A model generated the notes under the pieces. It was not told the origin of the DNA and did not search any database. It saw only the letters and a program-made list of their open reading frames with translations. The position numbers were made by a program, and so were the translations under genes. From Parachlorella kessleri (taxonomy: Eukaryota > Chlorophyta > Trebouxiophyceae > Chlorellales > Chlorellaceae): a DNA stretch of 19,758 bases. Shown here one piece after another: positions 11,801 through 19,758 of the stretch (its first letter is position 1; each line of letters opens with the position of its first letter). The stretch spans positions 1 to 19,758 of the forward strand of contig BBXU01002976.1 of assembly GCA_001598975.1 (NCBI GenBank). The letters run 5' to 3'.

Positions 11801-12264
11801 AGTTCAGCCCCCGCTTTGCAGCAGCTCCTGGCCCCATGGATCCCAGGACCTCCCCACAGCCCGCAGCTACGCTAGCACATGCACCGTCCGGCGGCCGGCT
11901 GGCGGGCAGCAGCGGCAGCGCAAGCAGCATTGCAGCGGCGATGGCGGCTGGGGGGCCGCTGCAGCGGCTTGACCGCCAGGCGTCGTCCACGCCGTCCTCA
12001 CCTTTTGCGGCTGCCGCGGCCGCCGGGGGCCCATTCGATGACGGCGCGGCAGGAAGCGGCGGCGCCAGTTCCACGTCCTCGCGAACCCCTCAGGGCTCCA
12101 TGCTGTCTTCTGCTAGTCTGAGGTCCAGCACGCAAGCCAGCGCGGCGGCCGCGGCCGATCTGTCCCCGTCGCCTTCACGGTTCACGCGGCTCAAGGCCGC
12201 CTTCTCCTCCTCGTCCAAGAAGAAGGACAAGGGGGACGGGGCGCACAGGCCGCCCAGTTGCTAA
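2838..12264 (+). CDS. PRAF-like PH-RCC1-BRX protein without FYVE domain, 20 exons, 1661 aa
   Basis: Exons: 2838-2861, 3032-3118, 3264-3737, 3999-4484, 4739-4885, 5073-5288, 5535-5689, 5973-6151, 6349-6560, 6796-6942, 7188-7290, 7457-8037, 8251-8341, 8685-8824, 9124-9216, 9408-9742, 10093-10186, 10400-10498, 10715-11543, 11771-12264; all GT-AG and in phase. An in-frame TGA at 2832-2834 precedes the start codon. Residues about 30-142 are a PH domain (LLLKHGRQGKPKVHFFRL, AWYMGLK). About 205-680 are RCC1-type repeats with WGEG..G.LG.G motifs and the family hallmark ACGVWHTAAVV. Residues near 915-985 and 1015-1050 look like coiled coil. About 1181-1232 are a BRX domain (EWMEEIEPGVFVTY, LKRIRFSRTVFS, WYEANK). 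A roughly 430-residue Ser/Ala/Gly/Gln-rich tail ends in a basic RFTRLKAAF..KKKDK segment. Plant PRAFs bind phosphoinositides and may act as GTPase regulators or membrane-polarity scaffolds; the role here is inferred. The FYVE finger expected after the RCC1 block is missing. Confidence 0.92.
8685..8690 (+). other. Possible tandem (6-base spaced) splice acceptor at exon 14
   Basis: The intron before exon 14 of the PRAF-like gene can end at 8684 (GGCAG) or at 8690 (GGCAG again). Both keep the frame and differ only by two residues (Ala-Ala-Asp against Asp). I used the upstream site in the model. Confidence 0.4.
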
Positions 12265-12496
12265 CCACCGAGGGAGGGTGGGTGGTTATAGCTTCAGAAG
12301 ACTGCTAGCTGGAGGTCTGGCAGTTGTCGAGCTTGGTGGCTACCCTGGTGACCGTGTGGGTTGCAGGACTGACCTTCAGCTGGTTGACTGTGTCTACTTG
12401 GTGGCTTTTGTGTTGTGAGCTTGGGTTTCATATGCATGTCCGTGATTATTGGTTGGCTGCTGCACTTGCGCACTTGGGTCGGAGATCGGAGTGGGA

Positions 12497-12501
12497 TGTA
12501 A
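12497..12501 (+). terminator. Putative polyadenylation signal of the PRAF-like gene (TGTAA)
   Basis: TGTAA, the common polyadenylation signal of chlorophycean algae, lies 233 bases after the stop codon. A second TGTAA at 13133-13137 would give a much longer 3' UTR that overlaps the ABCI10 end, so the first is preferred. Confidence 0.5.
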
Positions 12502-12913
12502 ACCAGGTTAAACATATGGAAGGACGGCGTGTGGTCAGCAAGTTATGATGTGGCTTGTGGAGTTTTTTCAATCGCGGGTGTTGCTTTAGCACTTCTTTGA
12601 CTTAATACAGCAAAACTCCTCTCGCTACAGTACCCGTACTACTTTAGCTGTTGCAGCTACTAAACATTTTGCTGGCGTTCTCATAGTCTATAGGGCAGGA
12701 TGACCATTGATGACTTTCTTGCAGTGGACAGCACAGTAAAAGACAGTCCGGCTGTGAAGTTGAGGGCTTAGTCTCTTGCACAGTTGTCAGCTGCCATTGG
12801 GAACCAGCAAAAATTGCAGGAGCCATCTGTTTTAGCAGAGCAACTAGCTACCTTGCCACCGCTCGGCTTGGGCCGTGGCCTCTGCTAGACCAAACCAGTC
12901 TAACAGCATACTG

Positions 12914-12964
12914 CCAGTGACCATGCTGCCATAAGTCTCCACAAGTGAGGGCCAACAAAAAGCC
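12914..12964 (+). repeat. Small dispersed repeat S, copy 1
   Basis: It shares TGACCATG(C/T)(C/T)GCCA...CACAAGTG(A/G)GGGCCAACA...GCC with 14735-14784, in the same orientation, with one indel. It lies in the 3' intergenic region next to ABCI10. Function unknown. Confidence 0.55.
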
Positions 12965-13306
12965 TTCACTAGGAAAAGTCGATAAATTTTGAATGCCAAC
13001 TACCCGGCAGCTAGCAAGTCTGCTATTGCACGGGGCCTGCTGGTCTCACTGACATGTGAAAAGCAGACTCTAGCCGCCACAATGTTAGCTGAACTTGCCG
13101 TGCCATTGCCCCCTTCCCATTAAAAGCTCACCTGTAATCCAAGCACAGACAGGATGCAAGCATGGCGACATGTGCACTGCTTCCAGCAGGTCCAAGAGGG
13201 CACCTTGAGAATGTGGAAGATGTCGCAGGCACAAGGTTTACTCTTTCTACTCGGACTACCTGCCACCGTTACCAAAGACATTGGGACAGACTGGGCAGGC
13301 TATGAG

Positions 13307-15551
13307 CTAAACACGTGCGCCGAGTTTGCGCAGGTAAGCTTTCATCTGCTGTGGGGTGCCGCTGAAGGCTATTTGGCCGTCATCCATGTAGCTCACGTAA
13401 TCCGCATACTCTAGCTCTTCTAAACGGTGAGTCACCCACAGCGCTGTAACCCCGCCGCCATGCTGCTGGCTGCTTGTTGCCCCACCACTGCCGGTGGCAA
13501 GGCTACTGCTGCTGCTGCTGCTAGCAGACCCATTGCCGTAACTGCTTGGGCTGCTGCCGTTTGTAGATGAAGGGGCAGAGCTGCCATCTACGATGCTGCG
13601 GACGCACTGAATAACATTGAGCTGGTCTTCATAGTCCAGGAACGTGGTCAACTCATCCATTAGCAGCACCTGTGGCAGGGAAACTTCGGAGCCAGCACTT
13701 AGCAGGGTATGGTTTGGCAGGCTCCTAGATGTCACAACCACAAGCAACAGGCTGCCGCTCCCTGCGAAGGCAGAGCAGAGGATGGAGAATCATGGAGCAC
13801 GGTGTCAAGGCCGCAGTGGCAATTGCTTTGATGAGCAGAGGAGTTGCACAGCTGGTCAAGCTTGTGAGGCAAACTGTCGTTCTACAAGGATTGCACCTGG
13901 CTCGAGCCGATACTCACGCTTGGGCTTTCAGCCAGTGCCCCTGCTATGGCCACTCTCTGCTTTTGCCCGCCCGAAAGGGAGCTGGTCGGCCGCTCGGCTA
14001 GGCCCGCCAGGCCCACTTGCTCCAGGGCATGCCGCACTGCTGCCTGCACTGCCGCCTCATCTAACTTATACCTACACGCAGGGGGCACGTTCAGCACAGG
14101 CTTTCTGCACTTTCAACCGTGGTGTAGGGTTTCCATACCGCATGGTTAAATCGTTACTGGGGAGCAAAAGTACTGTCTCGGCACCTCAGGAAAGCGGGGA
14201 GGCAGAATATGCCACACATCCATGGAGCAGCACAAGTCAGGCTCAACAAAACTCCGGCTCATTCTGTATCCAGCCCTGTCAGTCCAGCCCAGCTCAGCTC
14301 TACTCCCTGTTTGCACTACCTGCCACCCATGCTAATAACTGCCACCCATGCTAATAAGTTACCTCGCCCTTCATGACAACGCCTGCACGATCCAAAGCAA
14401 TATGCCACACACATGACATGGCAGACAAGGAGGGAAGCCTGGCCAGCATCATGCCAGCATTTGCGGTCACCTGCCCAGCCCAAAAGCCACGTCAGCCTCC
14501 ACCGTGGGCATGACCACCTGCATTTAAACTCAAACACCTCACATCCGCCCAGCGCACAGTGCCCAGCCCATGTAAGATTACACTAAATGTACCCGTTATC
14601 GATGCACATGGACTGGCCGACCCGGCAGTACAAGCAAAGAGCCAATGCAGCGGGCAGGTATGACCAGCAGTAGTTGCCATCCAAAGTCCAGGTCCCGACT
14701 CAGCTGGTCACTCTAGTCTATCAGTGACCTGACGCCTGACCATGCCGCCACGAGTCCCTCACAAGTGGGGGCCAACAGTAGGCCAGGATTTAGTAGGCCC
14801 AAAGTGCACGGAATTCAAGTGCCCATATCTCAGTAGGATGCACCCACTTGATCACAAGCACACAGCAGCTTAACCATTGGGCCACAGCCACCCAACCTGG
14901 TGGTCAGGGTTCTGGAAGACAAAAGCATGCGGCCGTGCCACGTGTATGCTGCCGGCATCCGGTCGGAATAGCCCAGCCAGGACGCGCAGCAGCGTTGACT
15001 TGCCGCAACCGTTAGGCCCCAGCAGCATGTGGAATGTTCCACGAGGGATGGCCAGCTCGATCCCTTGCAGCACCTGTGGCGCAGAGCGTAGGGTTATGCA
15101 CCGGAGCGGCGGCAGCGGCGCAGACACGTGGATGGATTTTTTCGCTCGCATTTGGCAGTCCACAACCAGCAAGGATGGGCCGTATAACAGCCACAGCTCC
15201 AACAAGCAAGCACGGTTGTGACAAGCCCAGGGACATGAACCTTGGAGCTGCGTGTGCCACGGTTGAAAGGCTGCTGCGGCCCTAGTACTTGCTATGCAGG
15301 CAAGCCAGCCCTTCACCACGTCCGTGCTGCGGGCAGCCAGCCCTTCTCACCTGCTTGCTAACACCTTGTCCCTTAAAGCTCAGGTGTACGTCCCGGACGC
15401 TGATGGCCAGGTTGCGGTCATGGTGATGGTTGCTGGCCCTTGGCGAAATGAAATCCCGGTTTTGGCGACCTTGCCTGCGGCTGCAGGGCCAGGCACACGA
15501 GCTGCGGTGGACGCTTGTCCAACCTGCACGGTCGGCTGCAGGGAAGCGCAT
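13307..15551 (-). CDS. ABCI10: ABCI10-type ATPase of the chloroplast ECF-like transporter, 313 aa
   Basis: Exons on the minus strand: 15551-15351, 15073-14897, 14517-14471, 14071-13918, 13669-13307 (stop 13309-13307); GT-AG, in phase. ATP-binding subunit related to bacterial CbiO/EcfA and to Arabidopsis ABCI10 (NAP13), which works with ABCI11/ABCI12 at the chloroplast envelope. Walker [10 protein letters not shown] at 86-94, Q-loop region [22 protein letters not shown] from about 118, signature LSGGQKQR at 174-181, Walker [13 protein letters not shown] at 194-205, H-loop [11 protein letters not shown] with His274. The DEL-T in place of DEP-T is also typical of plant ABCI10. The first 45 residues are rich in Arg/Ser with few acidic residues and fit a chloroplast transit peptide, which is an inference. 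A Ser/Gly-rich insertion occupies about 221-266 between Walker B and the H-loop. The start at 15551 is the only in-frame Met of that exon and is less certain than the rest. Confidence 0.92.
14256..14356 (+). repeat. Dispersed repeat family R, copy 2, in ABCI10 intron 3
   Basis: Closely matches the reverse complement of 15672-15759: both contain CATTCTG(C/T)ATCCAGCCCTG and CACTACCTGCCACCCATG and the sequence between, with few differences. The end is tandemly duplicated: CTGCCACCCATGCTAATA occurs at 14320-14337 and again at 14339-14356. Lies antisense in the intron 14072-14470. Confidence 0.75.
14735..14784 (+). repeat. Small dispersed repeat S, copy 2, in ABCI10 intron 2
   Basis: Partner of 12914-12964, same orientation on the plus strand; about 40 of 49 positions agree by eye. 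The flanks on either side do not match. Confidence 0.55.
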
Positions 15552-15671
15552 TTTTTATCATAAAGTACGTGTCATTCGCACTCGTGACGCCATCAGCGTC
15601 AGGAGGGTCCACCAACACCGAGCGCACCCGCCCCTGCTTCGGTCTGCTGCCTTGGGCCTCCCTGGGGTAGA

Positions 15672-15759
15672 GGTGGCTATTAGCATGGGTGGCAGGTAGT
15701 GCAGACAGGGAGTGGAGCTGGGCAGGACTGGACTGACAGGGCTGGATGCAGAATGCGCC
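15672..15759 (-). repeat. Dispersed repeat family R, copy 3, upstream of ABCI10
   Basis: Reverse-complement partner of the copy at 14256-14356, about 120 bases upstream of the ABCI10 start. Together the two copies form an inverted pair about 1.3 kb apart that brackets exons 1-3 of ABCI10. Confidence 0.75.
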
Positions 15760-15918
15760 TCTGTCACCCCCCTCAGTCAGCAATCCGGAGGTAGGTAGTT
15801 GGTAAGGGCAAACGGCAGGGTATACTTGAGCCCAGGGGCATGCAGGACTGTGTCATTGGGTACTGCTGCATGGACTTTTGCTGATCCCTTCCATATCACT
15901 ATGAGGGCCACTGAAGTC

Positions 15919-15923
15919 TTACA
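15919..15923 (-). terminator. Putative polyadenylation signal of the AMT gene (TGTAA)
   Basis: The only minus-strand TGTAA found between the AMT stop codon and ABCI10, about 725 bases after the stop. Such a 3' UTR is long but not unusual for green algae. Confidence 0.35.
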
Positions 15924-16647
15924 GCGTGCTGCCTGAACGACCATGTTGCCAAACGCTCTTAATCGACCAAGTGCTGGGACAGGAAGTACCATTTCATATT
16001 TGAACCTCAGGCTCCTTCCAGGCCCACAGCCTACTTTGTCACACACAATGAGAAAATCAAATCGGCAACTTGTTCAATGCCTCCAGTGCAAAACAAGGCA
16101 AACCGCACGCAAAGCAGAGAGAAGGCGGCCAAAAGGCGCCATGGGCTCGATCAAAACTCCAATTGTGAAAGGCTGAGAGGCAGGCCACCGTGATGGAGGC
16201 CAGCAGAACTGGGGGTGCATATCAGTGCACTTTATTGCTCATGCGTAACGTAAGCGACATAATCAAACATACAGAGCTCAAGCGACACAAGGAATCATGC
16301 AGGAATACGAGCAAGCTAGTAGATAACAACCAATGCATGCCAACAAGGTGGGTATACTTCCTTATACTTGCAGAAGGCCCAATTTGCACTCAAGGGGGTC
16401 CTATGGAGGAAGCAGAAGTGGTCCCACGAGCGCACAATGTGGACCGCAGGATAGCAGTGAATGGTACATAGCTCCAACTCTCAGCACACCTTCCATGCCT
16501 TCATTTGCAGTGTGGCACACACACTCGCTGAACTGGACACACATTTCACTCCACCTATCTCCCTAAGCCGTGCCCCACCAAGGATAGCACCACAGTCTAT
16601 GGCAGAAAGGGAGACCTTCCAGCCTGCCAGACGCCCCGGCACCATCA

Positions 16648-19600
16648 TCAAATATCCCAGCTGTGGTCGCCGGGCGGGCTGACAGTGTAACTCCTCCCAG
16701 GGACGCCTCCCTGCACGGAGCCGCTGACCCGCGACAGGCCCCTAGGGGTGCCAGGTGGCAGCCTGCTGCCCATGCTGGCCCTTCCCGCCAGCGCCCCGCT
16801 CACCCTCGGCACCGGCGCCACAGCCCCGCCAGCGCTAGACTGCCTAGCCATGTCGATGCTCAGCCGCGCGTTGGCCCCCTGCTGTCCCCCGTTAGTAACG
16901 CTGGTCCGCCCCGAGGCCTGGGAAGCTGCCCCAGACACCCTCGCAACCCCGCCAGACACCCTCGCAACCCCGCCAATGCCCGTGGCACTGCCGGCGCTGC
17001 GCTCGACCTTCCCGCTAGCGGCGCTGCCGGTGGATTTGTTGGCATCAGGGAAGGCGGGGAGGGTGGTGTCATATGCCCAGTGCGAGGCCGCCCCATACTT
17101 GCTGAACAGGCTGCCTGTCAGGCTCTGCGCAAAGTCCAGGCCTTGGACTTCCACCTCCTTGGGGACCCTCAGCCAGCCGACCTGCAGTATGGTATGCGGG
17201 GAACGAAGGGGGCGGTAGGCGCAAGGGGATGGCTGATGCAACTAGCATGCTAGAGGGGCTCCAATTACAACACGGAGCTGCCTCTATTGATGGCCTCACT
17301 TGTGGGGGCCTTCTAGCTGCCCGGTCAGGTGGCGGTAGACTAGATTAAACTAGGTGTATGACGAGCGGAGAAAGCAAGATGATGGTTTGGGCGGTCAAGC
17401 ACCAAGTGCTGGTGGCCTGGCCATAAGGCCCCACAACAGGTCAGGCTGCCCGTACATCCCACACACATATGAGCCACATCCCCTGCCTGCGACTGACCCT
17501 GCCCTTGGCCACGATGCAGGTGCCGCCGCTCACCTTTTTCAGGCCCCAGAACAGCATGCCTGAGATGCCACAAGTCCACGCTGTGATGACGACCACCCCC
17601 AGCACTTGAGCCCCCAGCTGGTAGCCTTTACCTGCAAGGCCCATCCATCCAGCTAGCTACTCATTGTAGGGAAGGCTTGCATGGCCCATGACAAAACCCA
17701 TAACTTTGGCCATACTATGAGAGAAGCCACTTTTAGTGACAAGTTCACATATGGAAACTTGGTGGGGCGAGCGTGTGGGCACTGCATCAGCTGTGGTGGG
17801 GCTTACCCCCATAGAACACGCCCCAGTCGTTGGCATAGTGGTAGACACTCTCAGTGGAAGCCTGCATCGAGGGCGTGTTAAAACAAAAAAATTGCTGTTT
17901 ACCTCTTTCGTGATTTGTCGCTTGTTCCCTACTCACAGCTCTGCTAAGTAACGCATTGGCCACCAGCAAAAATTCTGTCTGACCCATTGTTGCCACGCGC
18001 ATTCCATGATATACTTCTAATGAGGGACAGACAGTTAATTTATGTCTGGGTTGTGCATGCCATCGAACCAGTTGTAACGGCAGCACGATATTTGTTAGAT
18101 GCACTACTCTTGAACCATGGCAAGGGCTCGCAGGAACTCCAAGGCCCTCACCAGGTGCTGGACACCCAGCTGCCGACCGCCGGGAGAACCAGGGTAAGGC
18201 TTTGATGTCACGGGACCTGGGAAAAAGGTCCCTCGTGACAAATCATTGCAGGCATGAAACAGGCACCCTGAGGCGCGTTGCTGGTTTGAACGGCGCCTCA
18301 CCTCTGTTGCGAAGAACCCTACTGACAGTATACCCCACATGCCGCAAAAGAGGTGAATGGGGCTGGCATCCAAGGGGTCATCTATCCTCAACCTGCCAAC
18401 CATGCAAAGCATCACAAGGGGTTATAAATCTCGCGCTGCTGGTGGGGTACTGAGCACTCCTGTTAGCACGCGGGAAGGTGTTGGCGAGAGGGGGTCCGCT
18501 CCCCAGCTGCGCTCCCTTCACGCCACAGTGCCCAGGGCAGGTGCCTCGTCGGGCACAAACGCTGAAGAAGGCTGGGAGAGTGGCAGTACAGTGGCGTCTA
18601 GATGTGGGCCGCGACGCCACCTTGCCGCTGAGTTGAACTGCAGTGTTTAGCCGCCACGCACCTAAGCAGCAGCTTGCTTGAGAATGTATACACAACTGCT
18701 GCAACTATGCCGATGACAAAGGCGGCGTATGCCTGCAACGCACAGCGAACGCCTGTAGTTGTACCAGGTTGGAAGGGTCGGCCCTCAGGACGTGAGCACG
18801 CACAGCGCCTTGCAAGCCCCCAGCATGGGCCCAGCATTTGAGGGGTTCAAGCTTGCAATCCACTTCCGACGATGTCTCAGCCTGCTGCTCCACGTCAGCA
18901 GCGCCCCGATGGGTGACGTGGCGGACTCAGCCTCGTCCCTGTCAGGCATGCTGTGCCCCGCTGGCGATGACGCACCTTGACAAATGCGCACCCCGCCGTG
19001 ATGCTGACGGCGCCGGCCAAGATACCGTTGAGCAGGGGGGCGATGTCCCCCGGCTGCCCCAGCACTACCGCCAAGAAGAGGGAGGTGAGAGCGGAGGAGC
19101 CCACAGACAGCGTGGTGTTTACTGCCACCTGCATGGGCGTGGGACCAGCCGGTCGTTCAGTCAATCAATCAATCATTGAATCAATCATTACGCTCCCCAC
19201 AGCAGCAGCAGGCCGTTGCAGAGGCAGAAACCTCTACTGCAAAACTACATGCACAAGGGAGGCTCCGGGGTTGCAAGGGAAGGGGAGCCACACGCTAGTA
19301 TGTCGTGGCGTGGCCACGTGTGGTGTTTAGGGAGGGACACACCAAAAGACACACCAAAGTAAACAGTTCTGGCTTGCGAGGGGCGCGCGCGGTGGCTTTG
19401 CCGTTCTGCTACTCAAATTTCCACGCATGAAATTGCACTACGCCTGCATGGTGCACATGCAGGCGGCCAACCCACCACATGCCAACCCCAGCACTCAAGA
19501 CCCCAACAATGACACCTGACCCAGGCACCGATGCTGGTAGAGTCCATGTTGCCCCTAGCATAAGCACCCCTCCTCCCCGTAGTACCCCTTGTTACGTGTC

Positions 19601-19674
19601 GATACCCACCCACCTTGGATGCCACCCCCATGCAGCCCCGGAAGCAGCCTGTTGACCCGGCATTGAAACCGTAC
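16648..19674 (-). CDS. AMT1: AMT1-type ammonium transporter, last seven exons (5' part outside window)
   Basis: Polytopic membrane protein that moves ammonium across the plasma or plastid envelope membrane. Exons on the minus strand: 19674-19614, 19128-18976, 18732-18662, 18392-18302, 17861-17807, 17631-17534, 17181-16648 (stop 16650-16648); GT-AG, in phase, 353 complete codons. Family landmarks: [48 protein letters not shown] loop ([20 protein letters not shown]), [20 protein letters not shown], and [13 protein letters not shown] in the cytosolic C-terminus. The His in [10 protein letters not shown] corresponds to the second of the twin pore histidines (His318 of E. coli AmtB); the first, and the N-terminal helices, lie to the right of the window. 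The C-terminal exon adds 177 residues, far more than the 40-60 usual for AMT1 tails, mostly Ser/Gly/Ala/Arg-rich with four RVSG motifs. The residue matching Arabidopsis AMT1;1 Thr460 is alanine. Confidence 0.93.
16931..16972 (-). repeat. Perfect 21-bp tandem repeat coding for duplicated GVARVSG
   Basis: Two identical 21-base units (16931-16951 and 16952-16972) plus three more matching bases lie in the last AMT exon. Being seven codons long, the duplication keeps the frame and doubles a GVARVSG heptapeptide in the cytosolic tail. Confidence 0.9.
18152..18216 (-). other. Exon-like segment in an AMT intron (relic or alternative exon)
   Basis: Within the AMT intron 17862-18301, a pyrimidine-rich TTTTTCCCAG acceptor-like site at 18226-18217 and a GTGAGG donor-like site at 18151-18146 flank 65 bases. 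In one frame these read [12 protein letters not shown], resembling [13 protein letters not shown] of the following AMT exons. That frame does not fit the phase of the upstream exon, and the adjoining exons join perfectly without it. Confidence 0.3.
19161..19189. repeat. TCAA/AATC tetranucleotide microsatellite in AMT intron
   Basis: TCAATCAATCAATCATTGAATCAATCAT: five or six imperfect AATC units in the intron 19129-19613, about 30 bases before the next exon. The rest of this 485-base intron holds nothing recognisable. Confidence 0.7.
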
Positions 19675-19717
19675 CTGCAGCAGTACAGCAAGCACTGATG
19701 AGTACAGTTGAGGGTAA

Positions 19718-19741
19718 GGGGGGGGGGGGGGGGGGGGGGGG
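19718..19741. repeat. Homopolymer run of 24 G
   Basis: An uninterrupted G run lies about 44 bases upstream (in AMT sense, as poly-C) of the acceptor for the exon starting at 19674. It is intronic in the AMT model. The exact length may be a sequencing or assembly estimate. Confidence 0.8.
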
Positions 19742-19758
19742 TCGCACACTGCCTACGC

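Larger units (their letters stand above)
12265..13306. other. Convergent intergenic region (3' ends of PRAF-like gene and ABCI10)
   Basis: About 1.04 kb with no supportable gene; open frames here are short and show no family resemblance. It should hold the 3' UTRs of both convergent genes. A TGTAA signal on the plus strand serves the PRAF-like gene; on the minus strand I find no exact TGTAA for ABCI10, so its polyadenylation signal may be a variant. One copy of a small repeat lies at 12914-12964. Confidence 0.7.
15552..16647. other. Intergenic region: ABCI10 promoter and AMT 3' UTR
   Basis: About 1.1 kb between two minus-strand genes. It must contain the AMT 3' UTR on the right and the ABCI10 promoter on the left. 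The start of ABCI10 is preceded by an AT-rich TTTATGATAAAAA. The longest open frames (such as 16190-16471 plus) have no recognisable family features and I do not call them genes. One copy of repeat family R lies near the ABCI10 start. Confidence 0.65.

Noticed and set aside
14359..14382. Possible extra small ABCI10 exon (CHEGR) between exons 3 and 4
   Set aside because: Exons 3 and 4 already join in phase as [12 protein letters not shown], matching the family length; the extra segment would disturb it.
16190..16471. 93-residue plus-strand open frame in the ABCI10-AMT intergenic region
   Set aside because: No recognisable motif, and it lies in what should be the AMT 3' UTR on the opposite strand.
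16663..17253. Plus-strand frames opposite the last AMT exon
   Set aside because: Antisense shadows of the GC-rich AMT tail; no splice or family support.
18895..19164. Stand-alone small membrane protein
   Set aside because: It is an AMT exon with intron read-through at both ends; the segments on either side continue the AMT family alignment.
1..19758. tRNA, rRNA, snoRNA, CRISPR arrays, integrases, transposases or toxin-antitoxin genes
   Set aside because: Read on both strands; no cloverleaf, array spacing or transposase or recombinase motif could be supported.

Overview
This is nuclear DNA from a eukaryote, most likely a chlorophyte green alga (probably Chlorophyceae, Chlamydomonadales-like, though the species is not identifiable from sequence alone). 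The evidence is dense splicing with GT-AG introns (acceptors almost always CAG), proteins loaded with Ala/Ser/Gly/Gln-rich linkers, TGTAA-type polyadenylation signals, and four genes whose closest recognisable relatives are plant/algal families, one of them for a plastid protein. There are no bacterial operons, phage genes, CRISPR arrays, tRNAs or rRNAs that I could support.

Layout. (1) Positions 21-2378, minus strand: the 5' six coding exons of a phytochelatin synthase (PCS), containing the whole catalytic domain; the rest lies left of the window. One of its introns carries a degenerate second copy of the start of exon 4. (2) Positions 2379-2837: a short divergent promoter region. (3) Positions 2838-12264, plus strand: a complete 20-exon gene for a 1661-residue protein of the plant PRAF type (PH domain, RCC1 repeats, BRX domain) in which the FYVE zinc finger usual for this family is absent. 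(4) Positions 12265-13306: convergent intergenic region. (5) Positions 13307-15551, minus strand: a complete five-exon gene for an ABCI10-type ATPase, the A component of the chloroplast ECF-like transporter, with a serine-rich insertion. (6) Positions 15552-16647: intergenic. (7) Positions 16648-19674, minus strand: the last seven exons of an AMT1-type ammonium transporter with an unusually long C-terminal tail rich in R-V-S-G motifs; its 5' end lies right of the window.

Every gene model was built by joining conserved protein segments through GT-AG sites with matching phase. The PRAF-like model joins 20 exons in frame, and the PCS model reproduces exactly the Cys-His-Asp spacing of the catalytic triad. 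The four genes are not an operon. PCS (thiol peptides for metal binding), ABCI10 (chloroplast metal/vitamin-type ECF transport) and AMT (ammonium uptake) are all linked to nutrient or metal handling, but I see no sequence evidence that they are co-regulated.

Non-coding structure includes at least two small dispersed repeat families in introns and intergenic DNA, several microsatellites, and a 24-base G run at the right edge.
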